The notes under the pieces were generated by a model. It worked only from the letters and a program-made list of their open reading frames with translations. It had not been told where the DNA came from and searched no databases. This document shows positions 45,110-57,904 of a DNA stretch of 64,000 nt, piece by piece. Positions within the stretch are counted from its first letter, which is position 1. Every line of letters starts with the position of its first letter. The stretch is from Spizellomyces punctatus DAOM BR117 (lineage: Eukaryota > Chytridiomycota > Chytridiomycetes > Spizellomycetales > Spizellomycetaceae). A program made the position numbers and the translations under genes. The stretch is taken from the NCBI RefSeq assembly GCF_000182565.1, contig NW_015971541.1, positions 1,187,039 through 1,251,038 of the forward strand, given 5' to 3'.

Positions 45110-45545
45110 GTCCAAATCACACTTTCAAAGAATCGATGGTTCAAAAGCTCTCCCCGTTTGGTTCGCAGTCTCCCGGAATGACTCACAATTTATTTATTTT
45201 TTTTTTGTTCAAAGTTTCGGACACGGTTTTTTGGGGGTGAGATTTATCTATGTAGGTTTGGGGCATTTTGTTGACTTTTACGTTTTTGTTATCTGGACGA
45301 CGGCTAGACTCTTTTGCCCTCCCGTCCTTTATTTTTTTTTTCCATCAACAAAACACAACCAACTGCTAGAGGGACACGTTTTCCCTCACCTCTTCCAGAG
45401 TAATGAACAGGCAAGTCCACCCATTGTGCATCCCACTACACAAGTCGCATTCTAACATTACTACAGTTTCTTTGCCGGTCGCCCGCTCTTGCGATCGTCT
45501 CGCCTGACACTCCTCCCAACCCGCACCACAACAAACATTCTCGCA
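45110..45545. other. RSM22/IDP divergent intergenic region
   Basis: T-rich and C-rich tracts, including TTTTTTTTTCCATC near 45335. A promoter for both genes is likely; no gene seen. Confidence 0.5.
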
Positions 45546-46976
45546 ATGGCCTCTTCACGTGCATACTCGACAACCCCTTCCAAAATCGTTGTCCAAAACC
45601 CCATTGTCGAACTCGACGGCGACGAAATGACGCGCATCATTTGGAAGTGGATTAAAGACAAGCTCATCTTTCCATACCTGTCTCTTCCAATCAAGTACTA
45701 TGACCTTGGTGTTGAGTACCGGGACAAGACGAACGATCAAGTCACGATTGAAGCTGCTGAAGCGATCAAAAAGTATCATGTTGGTATAAAGTGTGCGACG
45801 ATTACGCCTGATGAAGCTCGGGTGCAAGAGTTTGGGTTGAAGCAAATGTGGAAGAGTCCTAATGGGACCATTAGGAATATTTTGGGGGGAACGGTGTTTA
45901 GGGAACCCATCTTGTTGAAGAATGTGCCGAGGTTGGTCCCTGGATGGAAACATCCGATTATTATTGGACGTCATGCGTTTGGTGATCAGGTATGTTTTTT
46001 TTTTTCTCACTCTTTTTCATGTCCCTCGACTTTTTTTCCGTGGTTTCGTTGACATGCACTCTAAACACGTTCGTTTTACAGTACAGGGCCACCGACTTTA
46101 TTGCCGACGAGCCCGGAACATTTGAAATGACCTTCCGCCCCAAATCCGGCGGTCCACCCAAAACCTTTACCGTCTACGAATTCCAAGGCCGCGGCGTCGG
46201 AATGGGCATGTACAATACCGACGAATCCATTTACGGATTCGCCCAGAGTTGCTTTGAAATGGCGCTTGCCCGTAAAATGCCTCTGTACCTCTCGACCAAA
46301 AACACCATTTTGAAAAAATACGATGGACGATTCAAGGATATTTTCCAACAAGTCTACGAAAAAGACTATGAATCGTCCTTTAAGGCCGCTGGTATCTGGT
46401 ACGAACACCGCCTCATTGACGATATGGTCGCGCAAGCCCTCAAATCCCCCGGAAACTTCATCTGGGCCTGCAAAAACTATGATGGGGACGTTCAATCCGA
46501 TACCCTTGCCCAAGGCTTTGGATCCCTCGGTCTCATGACATCAGTCCTCTTGACGCCCGATGGCAAGACAATGGAATCCGAAGCGGCTCATGGAACTGTT
46601 ACGCGTCATTATCGGGAACACCAAAAGGGCAAGGAAACGAGTACGAATTCCATTGCGAGTATCTTTGCTTGGTCAAGGGGATTAGCTCATCGTGCGAAAT
46701 TGGATGGGAATGATCGGTTGAAGGCTTTTTGTGCCGAGTTGGAAAAAGCTTGTGTCGAGACGGTTGAAAAGGATAATATCATGACCAAGGATTTGGCCTT
46801 GTCGATTCATGGACAGGGGTAAGTCAACCTTGATGTCAGTGGTACATTTCGTACATTTGCTCATGGTTTGTTTTTGGTATAGTTTGAAACGTGAGCACTA
46901 TGTCACCTCGGAGGAATTCATTGACCACGTTGCCAAGCGCCTTGCAGGAGCCCTTCAATCGCAAGCTAAATTGTAA
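45546..46976 (+). CDS. IDP1: NADP+-dependent isocitrate dehydrogenase, mitochondrial
   Basis: Converts isocitrate to 2-oxoglutarate with NADPH production. Exons 45546-45989, 46082-46818 and 46883-46976 give 424 aa. A short presequence ([13 protein letters not shown]) precedes the core [20 protein letters not shown]. Substrate and cofactor residues lie in [57 protein letters not shown] and [20 protein letters not shown]. All joins are in frame. The dimeric eukaryotic IDP type is clear. Mitochondrial location is inferred from the N-terminus. Confidence 0.97.
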
Positions 46977-47117
46977 AACCGCACACAACACACACTTTTA
47001 TTTTTTTTTTTTGTAGCGTGCATTGCATGTAGAACCAACAAGATAGTATTTAGAATCCATGGCATGATGTTTAATAAACCATTTACATAACCAACACTTT
47101 TGCAAAATTTTTTTTTT

Positions 47118-48356
47118 TTATAAATTCACTAATCCATCTGTTATGGACCGTTTCCCATCCATAAGAGTCTTTAGTGGTGTTTTTGGAGTCTGACCTCGTT
47201 GTCGTGGTGTTCCAGTTTTTCCAATCCACGGCGACGAACCTCTAGGTGACGCATATGAAGCACGTAACTGCGAATCCCCACTTTTTTTACTCTTGCTTAA
47301 CAAGTGTCTTGCTGCTGGTGATAATAATTCTGAACGGGTAGGTTCCCTCAAAGGTGTTTTAGGCTGTCCAAAAAAATCCGGTCGTTTGCCCTTGTTTGCT
47401 TTTTCCGCCAATTTCTTTCCAATAATTTCTCGTCGTGGTGTTGGAGGCATTGAAAAGCCTTTTCCATCCATTAAGAGGGGTGTGCCTTCTACTGTTCCCC
47501 ACGTTAACAATGCCGATGGATCAATCGTATCGTTCAGGACGGGTGTCGAGGGTACGAAACTGTATCCATTCACGTTTGGACTGTTTTGGGGGAGTAGGCC
47601 TGGTGTTGCTTTTGCTAAATCCCGCCACACGTCCTGAGTTTTCTGTCGTTCCATTGTTGTAGTGTCACTTGTATTTGTATTGGATGGGAATCGGGTACTA
47701 TCATGTGAAATCGCTTTTGGTTCTCCTCGTCCAGTCTCGATCGCCGTGGACCCATCCACGGATGGATAATACATGAGGGAATTCTTTGCAGCGTATTTCC
47801 ACTGTTGGATTCTTTTGGCTTCTTTTTCGTTATCGGGTGTCGTACCCAATTGAAGAACTCGTGTCTCTTTATCGTAGATCCAACTGTATTTTTTGCGTTT
47901 ATCGTCGTTGATGCGGGTTATCATGTTATTAAACGATGCATTGTCTTCGCTTGTGTACCGCGACTGAAATGCGTCCAATGACATGTTGGTATTCACCGGT
48001 ATCGTATCCTTTTCCGCTGTATCCGTTATGGACGTTTGAATGTCACCGCGATCCACCTGGTTTAATTCATCGCCTAATACCCTAACAACCCCATATTCCC
48101 CATTCTGAACGGCATCCAACAACTCATTCTGGAGTTTTATTCGTTTTAAATGTGGAAAGAAATCTCTTTGGATTATTTTTGAGAGGGATTCGACGTATGT
48201 ATCTTCTTCGAGGACGTCTGGTGTGCGTTTTTGGGATTGTGTTGGAGTTGGGGTTGATTGTTGGATTAGAGATGTGGATTGGGTGGGTAATGTTTGGATT
48301 GTGGAGGGGGGAGATGTTGTGGGTGGTTGTGTTGACGAGGACATTGACGAAGACAT
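47118..48356 (-). CDS. ESS2: ESS2 / DGCR14 / Bis1 splicing-associated protein
   Basis: Nuclear protein of the late spliceosome (C complex). A single exon encodes 412 aa from ATG 48356; longer upstream frames begin with non-ATG codons. The hallmark start of the domain is VLEEDTYVESLSKIIQRDFF then PHLKRIKLQNELLDA. The invariant SLDAFQSRYTSEDNASFNNM comes next, then KYSWIYDK, KYAAKNSLMYYP and GYSFVPSTPVLN. The C-terminal TPRREIIGKKLAEKA and repeated KTPL/RG-rich motifs are typical. Ser/Thr/Pro-rich termini are disordered. Confidence 0.95.
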   Translation of the reverse strand: MSSSMSSSTQPPTTSPPSTIQTLPTQSTSLIQQSTPTPTQSQKRTPDVLEEDTYVESLSKIIQRDFFPHLKRIKLQNELLDAVQNGEYGVVRVLGDELNQVDRGDIQTSITDTAEKDTIPVNTNMSLDAFQSRYTSEDNASFNNMITRINDDKRKKYSWIYDKETRVLQLGTTPDNEKEAKRIQQWKYAAKNSLMYYPSVDGSTAIETGRGEPKAISHDSTRFPSNTNTSDTTTMERQKTQDVWRDLAKATPGLLPQNSPNVNGYSFVPSTPVLNDTIDPSALLTWGTVEGTPLLMDGKGFSMPPTPRREIIGKKLAEKANKGKRPDFFGQPKTPLREPTRSELLSPAARHLLSKSKKSGDSQLRASYASPRGSSPWIGKTGTPRQRGQTPKTPLKTLMDGKRSITDGLVNL

Positions 48357-48434
48357 TTGGTCAGTGTAGATTTGGACTGAATGGAATAAACAAGCTTTGC
48401 TGCACAAAGTACGCAGTCAGGAGCTCACATCCTA

Positions 48435-48441
48435 CACGTGA
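48435..48441. promoter_or_regulatory. CACGTGA element upstream of ESS2
   Basis: Sequence CTACACGTGACAAT about 80 bp upstream of the ESS2 ATG. Confidence 0.4.
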
Positions 48442-49650
48442 CAATATTCTGTCAGCACAGGTTAATGTGAATCGAATCACTCCCCCCGGTGTGGCGCGGG
48501 CTGTCTCGTTATTATATAAACGCGCGCTTTTCACGTATGTTTTTTCCCACCCATCTTGACGCGAAAGAATTCATATCGAGTCCTACTTTGAAAGGAATCG
48601 ACCGCTGGATTGGCACTTGGGTCCTTTTGGAGTATTAGCGGGCCTCTGAACATGCTCTTTTGCTTGTTTCTTTCCCTGTCAATGGTTGCATTGTGACGCG
48701 AAACAACACCTACCAAGACGGGATGTGAAAGTTCCCACACATGTAGATTTTCCAAAGAGTCATATTTGGTGAGTGTTTGTGTCATATTTGGCTGGAAAGC
48801 AAGGTATCTAAATAGTCACACTTGTAGGTTGCAAAGCATCACCACGAGATGTCAAATTCCCACGCACGCATTTTCAATACAGGATCATTGGTACCCTAGG
48901 AGTAACGTCAGTATGTTTGCAATGAAATCCTTTGCTGCGTGTCAGTGGTAGGTGGTGAAGGCTGTTCGTGTCCGTACCGGGCCGCTCATTCCTGCGGCGC
49001 ACGCTGCTCGGACCAGCCACTCCAGGACCACTGGGATCACAAGAGTTCCCCTGCGAATAGGTTGTAATCCTGGTGCAATGCTGCCTCGGTTGCAACCGAC
49101 TGCCCACAGGAGGTCGGAGGATCCTGACATTTGTCTCGGTCCTGGGAACTCTTCCAGTGCACGTCCTTCACCATTATAAACTTGCCATTCATTACGCCGT
49201 ATCTGCAATACCATATTAAGTGTTGGATACCCATGCCCCGTTGGTATTCTGGATGCGCCGGTCTGGCAGTTTCACCACTGGCACGCTGTGGAACAGTATC
49301 ACTCACGTTTTTTCATTCCGATTATTTTAGATAACCCCGCCGCGGCGGCAAAGGCATGCTGTGAAGTTGAAATAACGTAGACACCGGTAGCCGCCGGGGA
49401 ACAGGAAAGCGAATACAATGCGCAGCCGTCAGGTCATAAACGGATTGATGACGGGGACGCACAGAACGGCCACTGGCTCTCGCACTGCTAGTTTAAAAAT
49501 CATTTACGCATCGCCTGAAGCAAACTTTACTGTGGTGAGTCTACTGAAATGCACACCTAAAAATATGACGAGTCTATCCAGTGATTAGGAGCCTCTTCCG
49601 ATGTGGGTGGTCTCACAGATGGGGTGGAGCTGGCCATTTCCGCGCCAGAT

Positions 49651-49667
49651 GTTGTTGTCGCAACAAC
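49651..49667. repeat. Short hairpin GTTGTTG-TCG-CAACAAC
   Basis: Perfect 7-bp arms with a 3-nt loop. Confidence 0.7.
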
Positions 49668-49692
49668 GTGTACGCTCCAGCAGGTTACTGCG

Positions 49693-49742
49693 AGGAGTGG
49701 GGTGACTTGCTTTGACCTCCCAAGGCAAGTCATCCCACTCCT
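49693..49742. repeat. Inverted repeat, 18-bp arms (17/18 match)
   Basis: Arms at 49693-49710 (AGGAGTGGGGTGACTTGC) and 49725-49742, with a 14-nt loop. Part of a hairpin cluster. Confidence 0.85.
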
Positions 49743-49873
49743 TGAGCCGAGCACTGTGCGAGAAATCGCGGGGATTAAGGAAGTCATCCTACACGTGGTG
49801 GATTCGTTGAGATGATGGATGGATGGTACATCCATAGCCGGGAAACCCCTTTGGATGCCGATCCACCAAACCA

Positions 49874-49959
49874 TACAACTAGTATCGACTATTTCATCGG
49901 ACAGATAATGGGAACACAGCAGAAACACTTGTCCGATGAAATAGTCGATACTAGTTGTA
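49874..49959. repeat. Perfect 30-bp inverted repeat
   Basis: Arms 49874-49903 and 49930-49959 are exact reverse complements over 30 bases (core CTAGTATCGACTATTTCATC), separated by a 26-nt loop. Chance is negligible. It could be a foldback/MITE end, an assembly foldback or a hairpin RNA source. Confidence 0.95.
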
Positions 49960-50159
49960 CAAAGGCCTGACCCGGTTGCGGTTTCGACCTAGCTTGGAGG
50001 TCTAGCATAAACCTCGGCCAGAGTTTGGTGACCCTATACCTGTCGGTGCAGGCGGTATGTAACTCCAAAGCGTTAGTCCTAGTCATGCCAAACTGCTTAC
50101 TCTATAGGCTGTCAACCCGTTGTCTCATGAGGAAGTTGAGGGAAGGCGGGCGGCTATTA

Positions 50160-50207
50160 AACATGTTCTCACACGTATATGTATGAGCGTATGTGTGAGA
50201 ACATGTT
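50160..50207. repeat. Inverted repeat, perfect 15-bp arms
   Basis: AACATGTTCTCACAC at 50160-50174 and its exact complement at 50193-50207, with an 18-nt loop. Confidence 0.9.
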
Positions 50208-51572
50208 CCATAATCGCCCACTGTCCTTGACAAGATTGAGGGTGATTTTGGCTGTCATTCGAACGTGACTGGCTGGATGCTCGCCTCATTTCTTTTACTC
50301 TTAATTTAGTTACCACTGCAATTTTGACGAGCTCTACGTCCTGGTGTACGTCGGGTGTGAAGCGAATACAGTAATCGCAACTGGGTATTGCGGAACTCTG
50401 TTGAATGCTACCCGATGCTTCTCGTCGACTGATCTGGTCAAATGAGTCAGGCATTATCGCTTGTCGGTTGTACCCGCACGACCTGTTGGCGATGTTCCTG
50501 ACCAAATCAGCTACTGTTGAAACAATGGTAGCGAGTCTTCTCTTCTCCCGACGACCCATGATGTAGGTAAGGTCTGTCATTTAAGCTGTCCAGCAGCATT
50601 TTGATTGCCCATGATGCCTGCAGCCGCATACAGCATGTTCTGTATTGGTCGCACAAAGATGGACACTATCTTATTTTGAAAGATGGCGTATTTTTTGTGG
50701 AGGAACCATGATTATATTTGCTGTAAGACGTACTGAGGAGATACAACGTCCTCGACGGACGCTTTACTTTATCGTGGAACTGGATTAGCTTGCCCAATAG
50801 CCCGAGTGGGAAAGCCGGGGCACCAAATGCAGGTTCAACATTGTATATGCAAGAAAATAAGAGGTTGACAGACAATTACACACTGTTGCACAGTCAAACC
50901 ATCTTTTACAGTATCCGTATTAGTGCACCCCAATAAATACCTCCCAAAATTCTTGTCAAAGCATGCAGTAAACCATTAACTAGGGTGGAGATGTACCGGG
51001 TCCAGCACAACCGACTCCAGACAACTTACTTTATAAGATTGGATATTGCAATGGGTAAGATGTGGACACTTGTCTGGGGTATTCCCATGTCGCTTTTCCA
51101 ACAAGCTAGACATGACAGCACCAAAACCCGGCGTACACACACTTCGGTGCTGTACATTGCGCGATCAATGCCGCTTCCAACAGGGATGGAAAAAGGTTGT
51201 GCAACGTGGGCAAAGCAGTCGCATCCTTCAAATCGACCCAAAATATACTGATACGAAACAAAAATATTCGTCCTCCCTACGGCGGCCCATCTCACAAAGG
51301 AGACTAGTGTCATGAAAACTATGGCATCAGAATACAGCGCTTAGAAATAGAATTACCGCTTTGCGTACTCGTGATTCAGTGGTCCACTTGGTCATGTAGT
51401 CCGACCGCAGAGCGACTCTAGTCTCGGTCCGGGCGGTCGGGGTCCTCGGGTGTAAGGGCCCCCCCCAAAGGGTTTCGGTCCCTTCGGCTTTTTGGGATTG
51501 TTTGTACTCGCATCCTTGATTTGGGTGTCATGGTTGAATCGTTAATACAGGGGAGGGGAACACGGACAACCG

Positions 51573-51590
51573 CCCCCCCCCCCCCCCCCC
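51573..51590. repeat. Poly-C run of 18 bases
   Basis: Uninterrupted C tract followed by TTTTTATAAA. Prone to length error and possible i-motif/G4 formation. Confidence 0.9.
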
Positions 51591-52328
51591 TTTTTATAAA
51601 GATTGGGGATGTCAGTTGTTCGGGACAAAACGGGTTCTAGCAGCTGTTGAGTCAATTTCAATTATATCTATTTGGATAGTTTGTGGCCTGCCATCTCCTT
51701 CATATGCACTTTCCGAAAGCCGGTTGCATTCATTGGTCATAAAGCATAGCAGGAACTTGACAGCTCGCCATAGGTAAGCATGCAACCACAATAGACAATT
51801 GAACGGTTAAAGTTGTTTAGTGTAAAAGGGTGGGCATGTCAAGTCTCTGCCAAATTCAAATCAGAGCAGCTTGACGTGAGTGTATGCTTGCGGTTAGGGC
51901 GTGGATCCCCACATGAGGGGCTTTTGGTGCTCGAGTTGATTGATACAGTCCGAGTGATGGTTGCAGTGGACAATCAGACATGCTAAAATACTTGTCATCA
52001 AGAGCTCGGTGAAAAGGTAAACAGGTTGGGAGTCGTATGACAAGTCTTATACCATGGCTTCTAGGACATTCAGCTCTAACGATGCTCTAGGCCATCTTTG
52101 GAAAGTCCAAAACGCGATGATTATCAAAGCATGAGTGATTACATGATCAGAGACACACAGAGACACCGCTGCGTGGCAGCCAATCAGCTTGCTGGAGAAA
52201 GAGTAGATTATCTAATCCATAAACACGAATATAAAAGACGCCTCCCCCATCTCCCCCCCGCCTCTTGCTCAGCTCTGATTTTTCTCTTGATTTTTGGAGC
52301 GATATCTTTTTTTGCTATTTTTTTCACC

Positions 52329-53840
52329 ATGCCAAACTCCGTTAAGTCTAACGCGTCCTCGTAAGCATTCTTAAACATTTCGCGCTCAATTTTGCTTTGT
52401 TCTGATGTTTTATCTGTTCTGTTTTCACAGCAAGAATGGCCGTAACTACAGGCTTAAGCTTGTAAGCAATGACATTGTTGTGGACCGTCAGTCCTTCAAC
52501 CGCTTGCTCAAGGAGCGCCGTCCCCGGGATCTCGTGATCCCGCCCCCCTCTCCAGCTGTACAGGCACTGGTAGAGCGTCTCTTGGCACGACGCCAAGTGT
52601 TGAAACGTGGCGCCTGTCTTGACGTAAGTACTATTGTACTTACAAAGACCGCTTTCATGGATCTGCGCCTGACAGCTTTTGGAATTGATCCATCTAGCTT
52701 GAACAGGAAATGCCAGCGTATTTTGGCGACAACCCTGTTGTCCCGAAAGAAGTCAGCGATACCCTGTTTGATGTTTATGCTGACACCGACAAGTTTGAGG
52801 GTACGTTAATAGCTTCATTGGAGAATGAGCGACAGGGATACTGATCTTTGGCGGCTACAGCGCAGCATGAGGTGGAATGGGCTCGGGTAAAAGTGCCCCT
52901 TCTCTCCATGTTGAACCCGGGGGAGGTCTTTAACCATGCCTCGTAAGTAGTCGTACATTCTAGTTCAAGCAATGAGTCGCTTCCGTTATTGATGCATCGT
53001 ACACTACTACAGCGAGAGCCATCTGCTTGTCCTACCCCCAGGCACTGCTGAAGGACTGGCCCGGCCGAAACCCGACCTTTTACTCGGGTTCTATCGGCTG
53101 GGTCGCGCCAGTTACCGCCGGAACGCGTACACACTGGTGACCAGCAATGTTCTGCCCATTCGAGCCCAGTGTGGTGATGCCGATGGCCCCCACTTCCCCT
53201 TTTTTGTTCAAGAACGAAGAGCGGATAGAGGGACGGCGCTCGAGTGTCTGAACCAGCTGCTTGGCGGTCTCAGGACTGCCATGTATGCCTGGGAAATGGT
53301 ACTCGAGCGGCAGAACATTGCCATCGTGGGTATGACGTTGGTGGGGTTCTACTTCAGCCTGTACGTGATGGGTTATGGCGAATGTGACGGCGAGGGCATG
53401 GTAAGAATTGTGTTCGCGTACTCCACTCGTACGCCACTAACATCCAACCGTTTTTGTAGTACGTAGCCTATCACATCACAGACTACTCTATCCTTGTGGA
53501 TAGAGACTTGCCTCGTCTCATGTCTCTTATGGTTGCCGTGAAAGAGGAAGGGTTACGGCTCTTCAACTTTCTGTTGACCATCAAGTGGCAAGACTTGCAA
53601 GGTAGTCTGGATGATGGCGACAATGTGCCCGACCCCGATCCTGAGGGCGATGAGGAGGATGACGAGCGCGACAACGACCGGGCGGGGTTGTCCGAGCCCC
53701 GGCACAAGAAGCGTCGGCTTCGCCGTGCCGGAGCGAAGGATCCGGTCGTCGATAGCATCGCCAAGGTTCAAAGTTGGCTTCCTTTGGTAGTCCGACCGGA
53801 AGGCCCAGGCGCTGCTCCTGGAGCGGAGGATCTTGAGTGA
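52329..53840 (+). CDS. Uncharacterised protein, PD-(D/E)XK-like (DUF7924-type) candidate
   Basis: Six exons (52329-52360, 52431-52623, 52707-52800, 52861-52942, 53013-53400, 53460-53840) give 389 aa with all joins in frame, so it is a real spliced gene. The central part reads ARPKPDLLLGFYRLG (D155), then SNVLPIRAQCGD, FPFFVQERRAD (Q200-E201-R202) and ALECLNQLLGGLRTAMYAWE. This is the order seen in fungal DUF7924-like nuclease folds (PKPD, ...ExK, ...AENQ-alpha helix), but the ExK lysine is Arg and the helix is Asn-Gln only. The C-terminal third is acidic, then KKRRLRR, a possible nuclear signal. GC content is higher than in its neighbours. Function is unproven. Confidence 0.6.
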
Positions 53841-54630
53841 TGCCTCCCTTCGGGTCGTGATCGTTGGAGCCACCCGACTTTCCGTCCTCGAGGTAAGTCA
53901 TTCCCGAAGAGGACGTGGTAGAAACTACACAGCGCAGTGGCCTAGCGGCTGGGCGAATCTGTGGGGCCACGCTGAGTCTGTGGGGCCACGCTGAGGGAAG
54001 TCGATATCCATCGCGCGATACGGTAGCAAGTTCACAGCGCAGTGGCCTAGCGGCTGGGCGAATCTGTGGCGCCGTATTCCCGCCCAAAGGACGTGGTAGA
54101 AACTACACAGCGCGGTGGCCTAGCGGCTGGGCGAATCTGTGGGGCCACGTCGAGGGGTTCGATGCTCAATCGTGCAATATGGTAGCAAGTTCACAGCGCA
54201 GTGGCCTAGCGGCTGGGCGAATCTGTGGGGCCACGTCGAGGGGTTCGATGCTCAATCGTGCAATATGGTAGCAAGTTCACAGCGCAGTGGCCTAGCGGCT
54301 GGGCGAATCTGTGGCGCCATGCTTTGTACGCATTTGGGTTAGTCGTTTTTGGGCTTCCAAAAGCGACTCTCGGGAGCACTTCGGCCGTTTAGAGGTCTAA
54401 ACGGTGGGGGTGTAATGCAGCTGTACCCGTCCCAAGCCGGGGGCTCGTTTCTTTACGAAATGGGAATGCAGAGGGCACCTTTAAGTGTGGTCAATAACCC
54501 AAAACTGGCGGATTATATGTCAAATAGGCAGTCGTTGTAAAAGTGACGACACTTCAATCCAATCTAACTGGCACCTCCATCGTTACATTGCACCTATACA
54601 ATAAAAAATCTGTCTCTAATCTAATCACCC
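53841..54630. other. Intergenic region with tRNA-like tandem array
   Basis: Holds the five-copy array at 53931-54315 and, at 54385-54404, a near-perfect palindrome CCGTTTAGA-GG-TCTAAACGG. No protein gene; open frames here merely translate the repeats. Confidence 0.6.
53931..54315 (+). repeat. Tandem tRNA-like repeat array, five copies
   Basis: The core AGCGCAGTGGCCTAGCGGCT (then GGGCGAATCTGTGG) starts at 53931, 54036, 54109, 54195 and 54281. The last three are 86 bp apart. TGGCCTAGCGGC matches a Pol III A box (TRGCNNAGYNGG) and, in copies 3 and 4, GGTTCGATGCT 43 nt later approximates a B box (GGTTCGANTCC). The cloverleaf stems are poor, so these are tRNA-derived (SINE-like) rather than working tRNA genes. 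Copies 1 and 3 share one left flank (GTGGTAGAAACTACAC); 2, 4 and 5 share another (ATGGTAGCAAGTTCAC in 4 and 5). Confidence 0.7.
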
Positions 54631-56298
<1,668 letters not shown>

Positions 56299-57029
56299 GT
56301 TTTCAAAGGATTTCAAAGTTTAATGTTTTGAATGAGCTTTGCAAATGTCGTCCCGGACCAAGTCGCGTCATTTCCCATCGCTCCCCATCTTTGGTTGGTG
56401 TGGCTTGGGAGATTGAACTCTGGGGAACTTGGCAACATTTTCACAGTTTGTGAGGTCTGCTCTACATGGGGCATCTGTGAACGAGTGCAATGCAATAACA
56501 CAACAAGGACAAAGGGCATTCGTTTGGTGAAGACATGAGCGTGCGGCTCATCGTCTTGCGTTTGAGATTTCTGTCGTATCTTCCAACTTTGCCAGGAACT
56601 TTCGGGCATTGTGTGTGCAAAGAGTGGTGACCCAGTAAACCTTCAGGGCTGCGGGAACGTAGTGATATATGGCCATTTGTTTGTTCAATTAAACAGTAAA
56701 GCATTGCAAAGGGCCAACCGTATAGGTCATGACCACTGTCCGTAGCTCTTACACCATAGTTGTGTGAATGATTTCCACCTTGTTTGTTGGCAAGAAATCG
56801 TACCAGAACAGCTGCCTGATAGAGTCAAAGAAACCACAAAAGTTCATTTGTAGAGTTCTTCCAACTTTCGATATTTCAAAAAGGTGTCACTAGCAATAAT
56901 TTCCCAGATGGGATTGGACGTGACGACCTGGTTGCTTGTTAACCGCGTTACATTCACCTACATCGAATCCAATCCCTCCTCATCCAAGTCGCGCCCCACT
57001 TTCCCTCCACCAACTCCATATCCACAAAA
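56299..57029. other. Divergent intergenic region, no gene seen
   Basis: About 730 bp between ADE12 and prefoldin 4. Short unsupported frames only. Confidence 0.5.
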
Positions 57030-57705
57030 ATGAAGATGGTACGCATACCGCCTCTCCCATACCCCCTGCACAACCACTAACCAAATGCCCTCCACTGATC
57101 TCGTTACACGCACTAGCTCAACCAAGAAGAAGAAGCCGATGCTGAAGTCACCTGGGAAGATCAACAAAATATAAACGCCTTCTCCCGCCTAAACATGAAG
57201 CTACAGAACCTTGAAGAAGCATATGAAGAGAAAAAGGTCCTTGGATGCTTTTGGAGCACGTTGTAAATGTTGCTGTCTGAACGCGATCTTGTTTTTTGGT
57301 GTGTTTTAGAAGGAGAAGGAGTATTTGGATGATCTTTCAAGCGAGTTGGAGTTGGCTGATGAGGATGAACTGATAAAGTAAGCGATATATGCTGGAGATG
57401 GTCAGCAGAATGTGACCGATAATCACTGAAACTGGGGGAAACGCAGGATACAGCCCTTTCAATCGGTCTTTGAAATCGATAAACTGACAATGTATGCTTC
57501 TCATCAATTCAGATACCGCATCGGAGACGCTTTCGTCTCCCTCCCCCTCAGCACTTGTCAAGAGCGTATTGAAGAAGAGCAATCCAACCTCTCCGACGAA
57601 CTCGGACAAGTCAGCTCAAGAATTGGCGACATCACCGAAAAGATGAATCAGCTGAAAGTCATCCTGTACAAAAAATTTGGAAACTCCATCAACCTTGAGC
57701 GATGA
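57030..57705 (+). CDS. PFD4: Prefoldin subunit 4
   Basis: Beta-class subunit of the hexameric prefoldin chaperone that passes actin and tubulin chains to CCT. Exons 57030-57038, 57117-57236, 57310-57377 and 57513-57705 give 129 aa, the family length. A 9-nt first exon (MKM) joins LNQEEEADAEVTWEDQQNIN then AFSRLNMKLQNLEEAYEEKK. The second helix pair has EYLDDLSSELELADEDE, then YRIGDAFVSLPLSTCQERIE and the C-terminal coiled coil. FSRLN and the YxIGDxF block are diagnostic. Confidence 0.95.
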
Positions 57706-57904
57706 AATGTGAAATACTCAGTTTTCAATAAAAAAATAAACAAAAACAAATACTTCAATTTTTAACCCATTGCGTGACATAAATGCTAGGTTCAGTTAAT
57801 GTACAAGTGTATCCTCTACTGCAGCGCTCTTTCTACTGTTCAACGCCAGGTGCCTGGGTCTGGTCGAACACTCTAAGAACCAGACCAAGCGAAAAGGGAT
57901 TGGA

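Larger units (their letters stand above)
48357..52328. other. Gene-poor accessory region, about 4 kb
   Basis: No convincing protein gene. It contains CACGTGA at 48435 (ESS2 promoter), several perfect or near-perfect hairpins between 49650 and 50207, a GCCGCCGCGGCGGC-like palindrome near 49335, an 18-C run at 51573-51590, and GC-rich low-complexity sequence around 51420-51500. A 151-codon open frame on the minus strand at 50125-50580 has no recognisable domain. The region may be old mobile-element debris. Confidence 0.55.

Noticed and set aside
50125-50580. 151-codon minus-strand ORF in the repeat-rich region
   Set aside because: It overlaps a hairpin, has no domain and its composition is not protein-like throughout.
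53931-54315. Functional tRNA genes
   Set aside because: A/B-box-like sequences are present but the acceptor and T stems pair poorly and no clear anticodon arm forms.
53931-54315. CRISPR array
   Set aside because: Repeats are contiguous 73-105 bp units without unique spacers, in a eukaryotic genome with no cas genes.
53915-54342. Plus-strand ORFs with repeated SGLAAGRICGA-like peptides
   Set aside because: They translate the tRNA-like tandem repeat and have no independent coding support.
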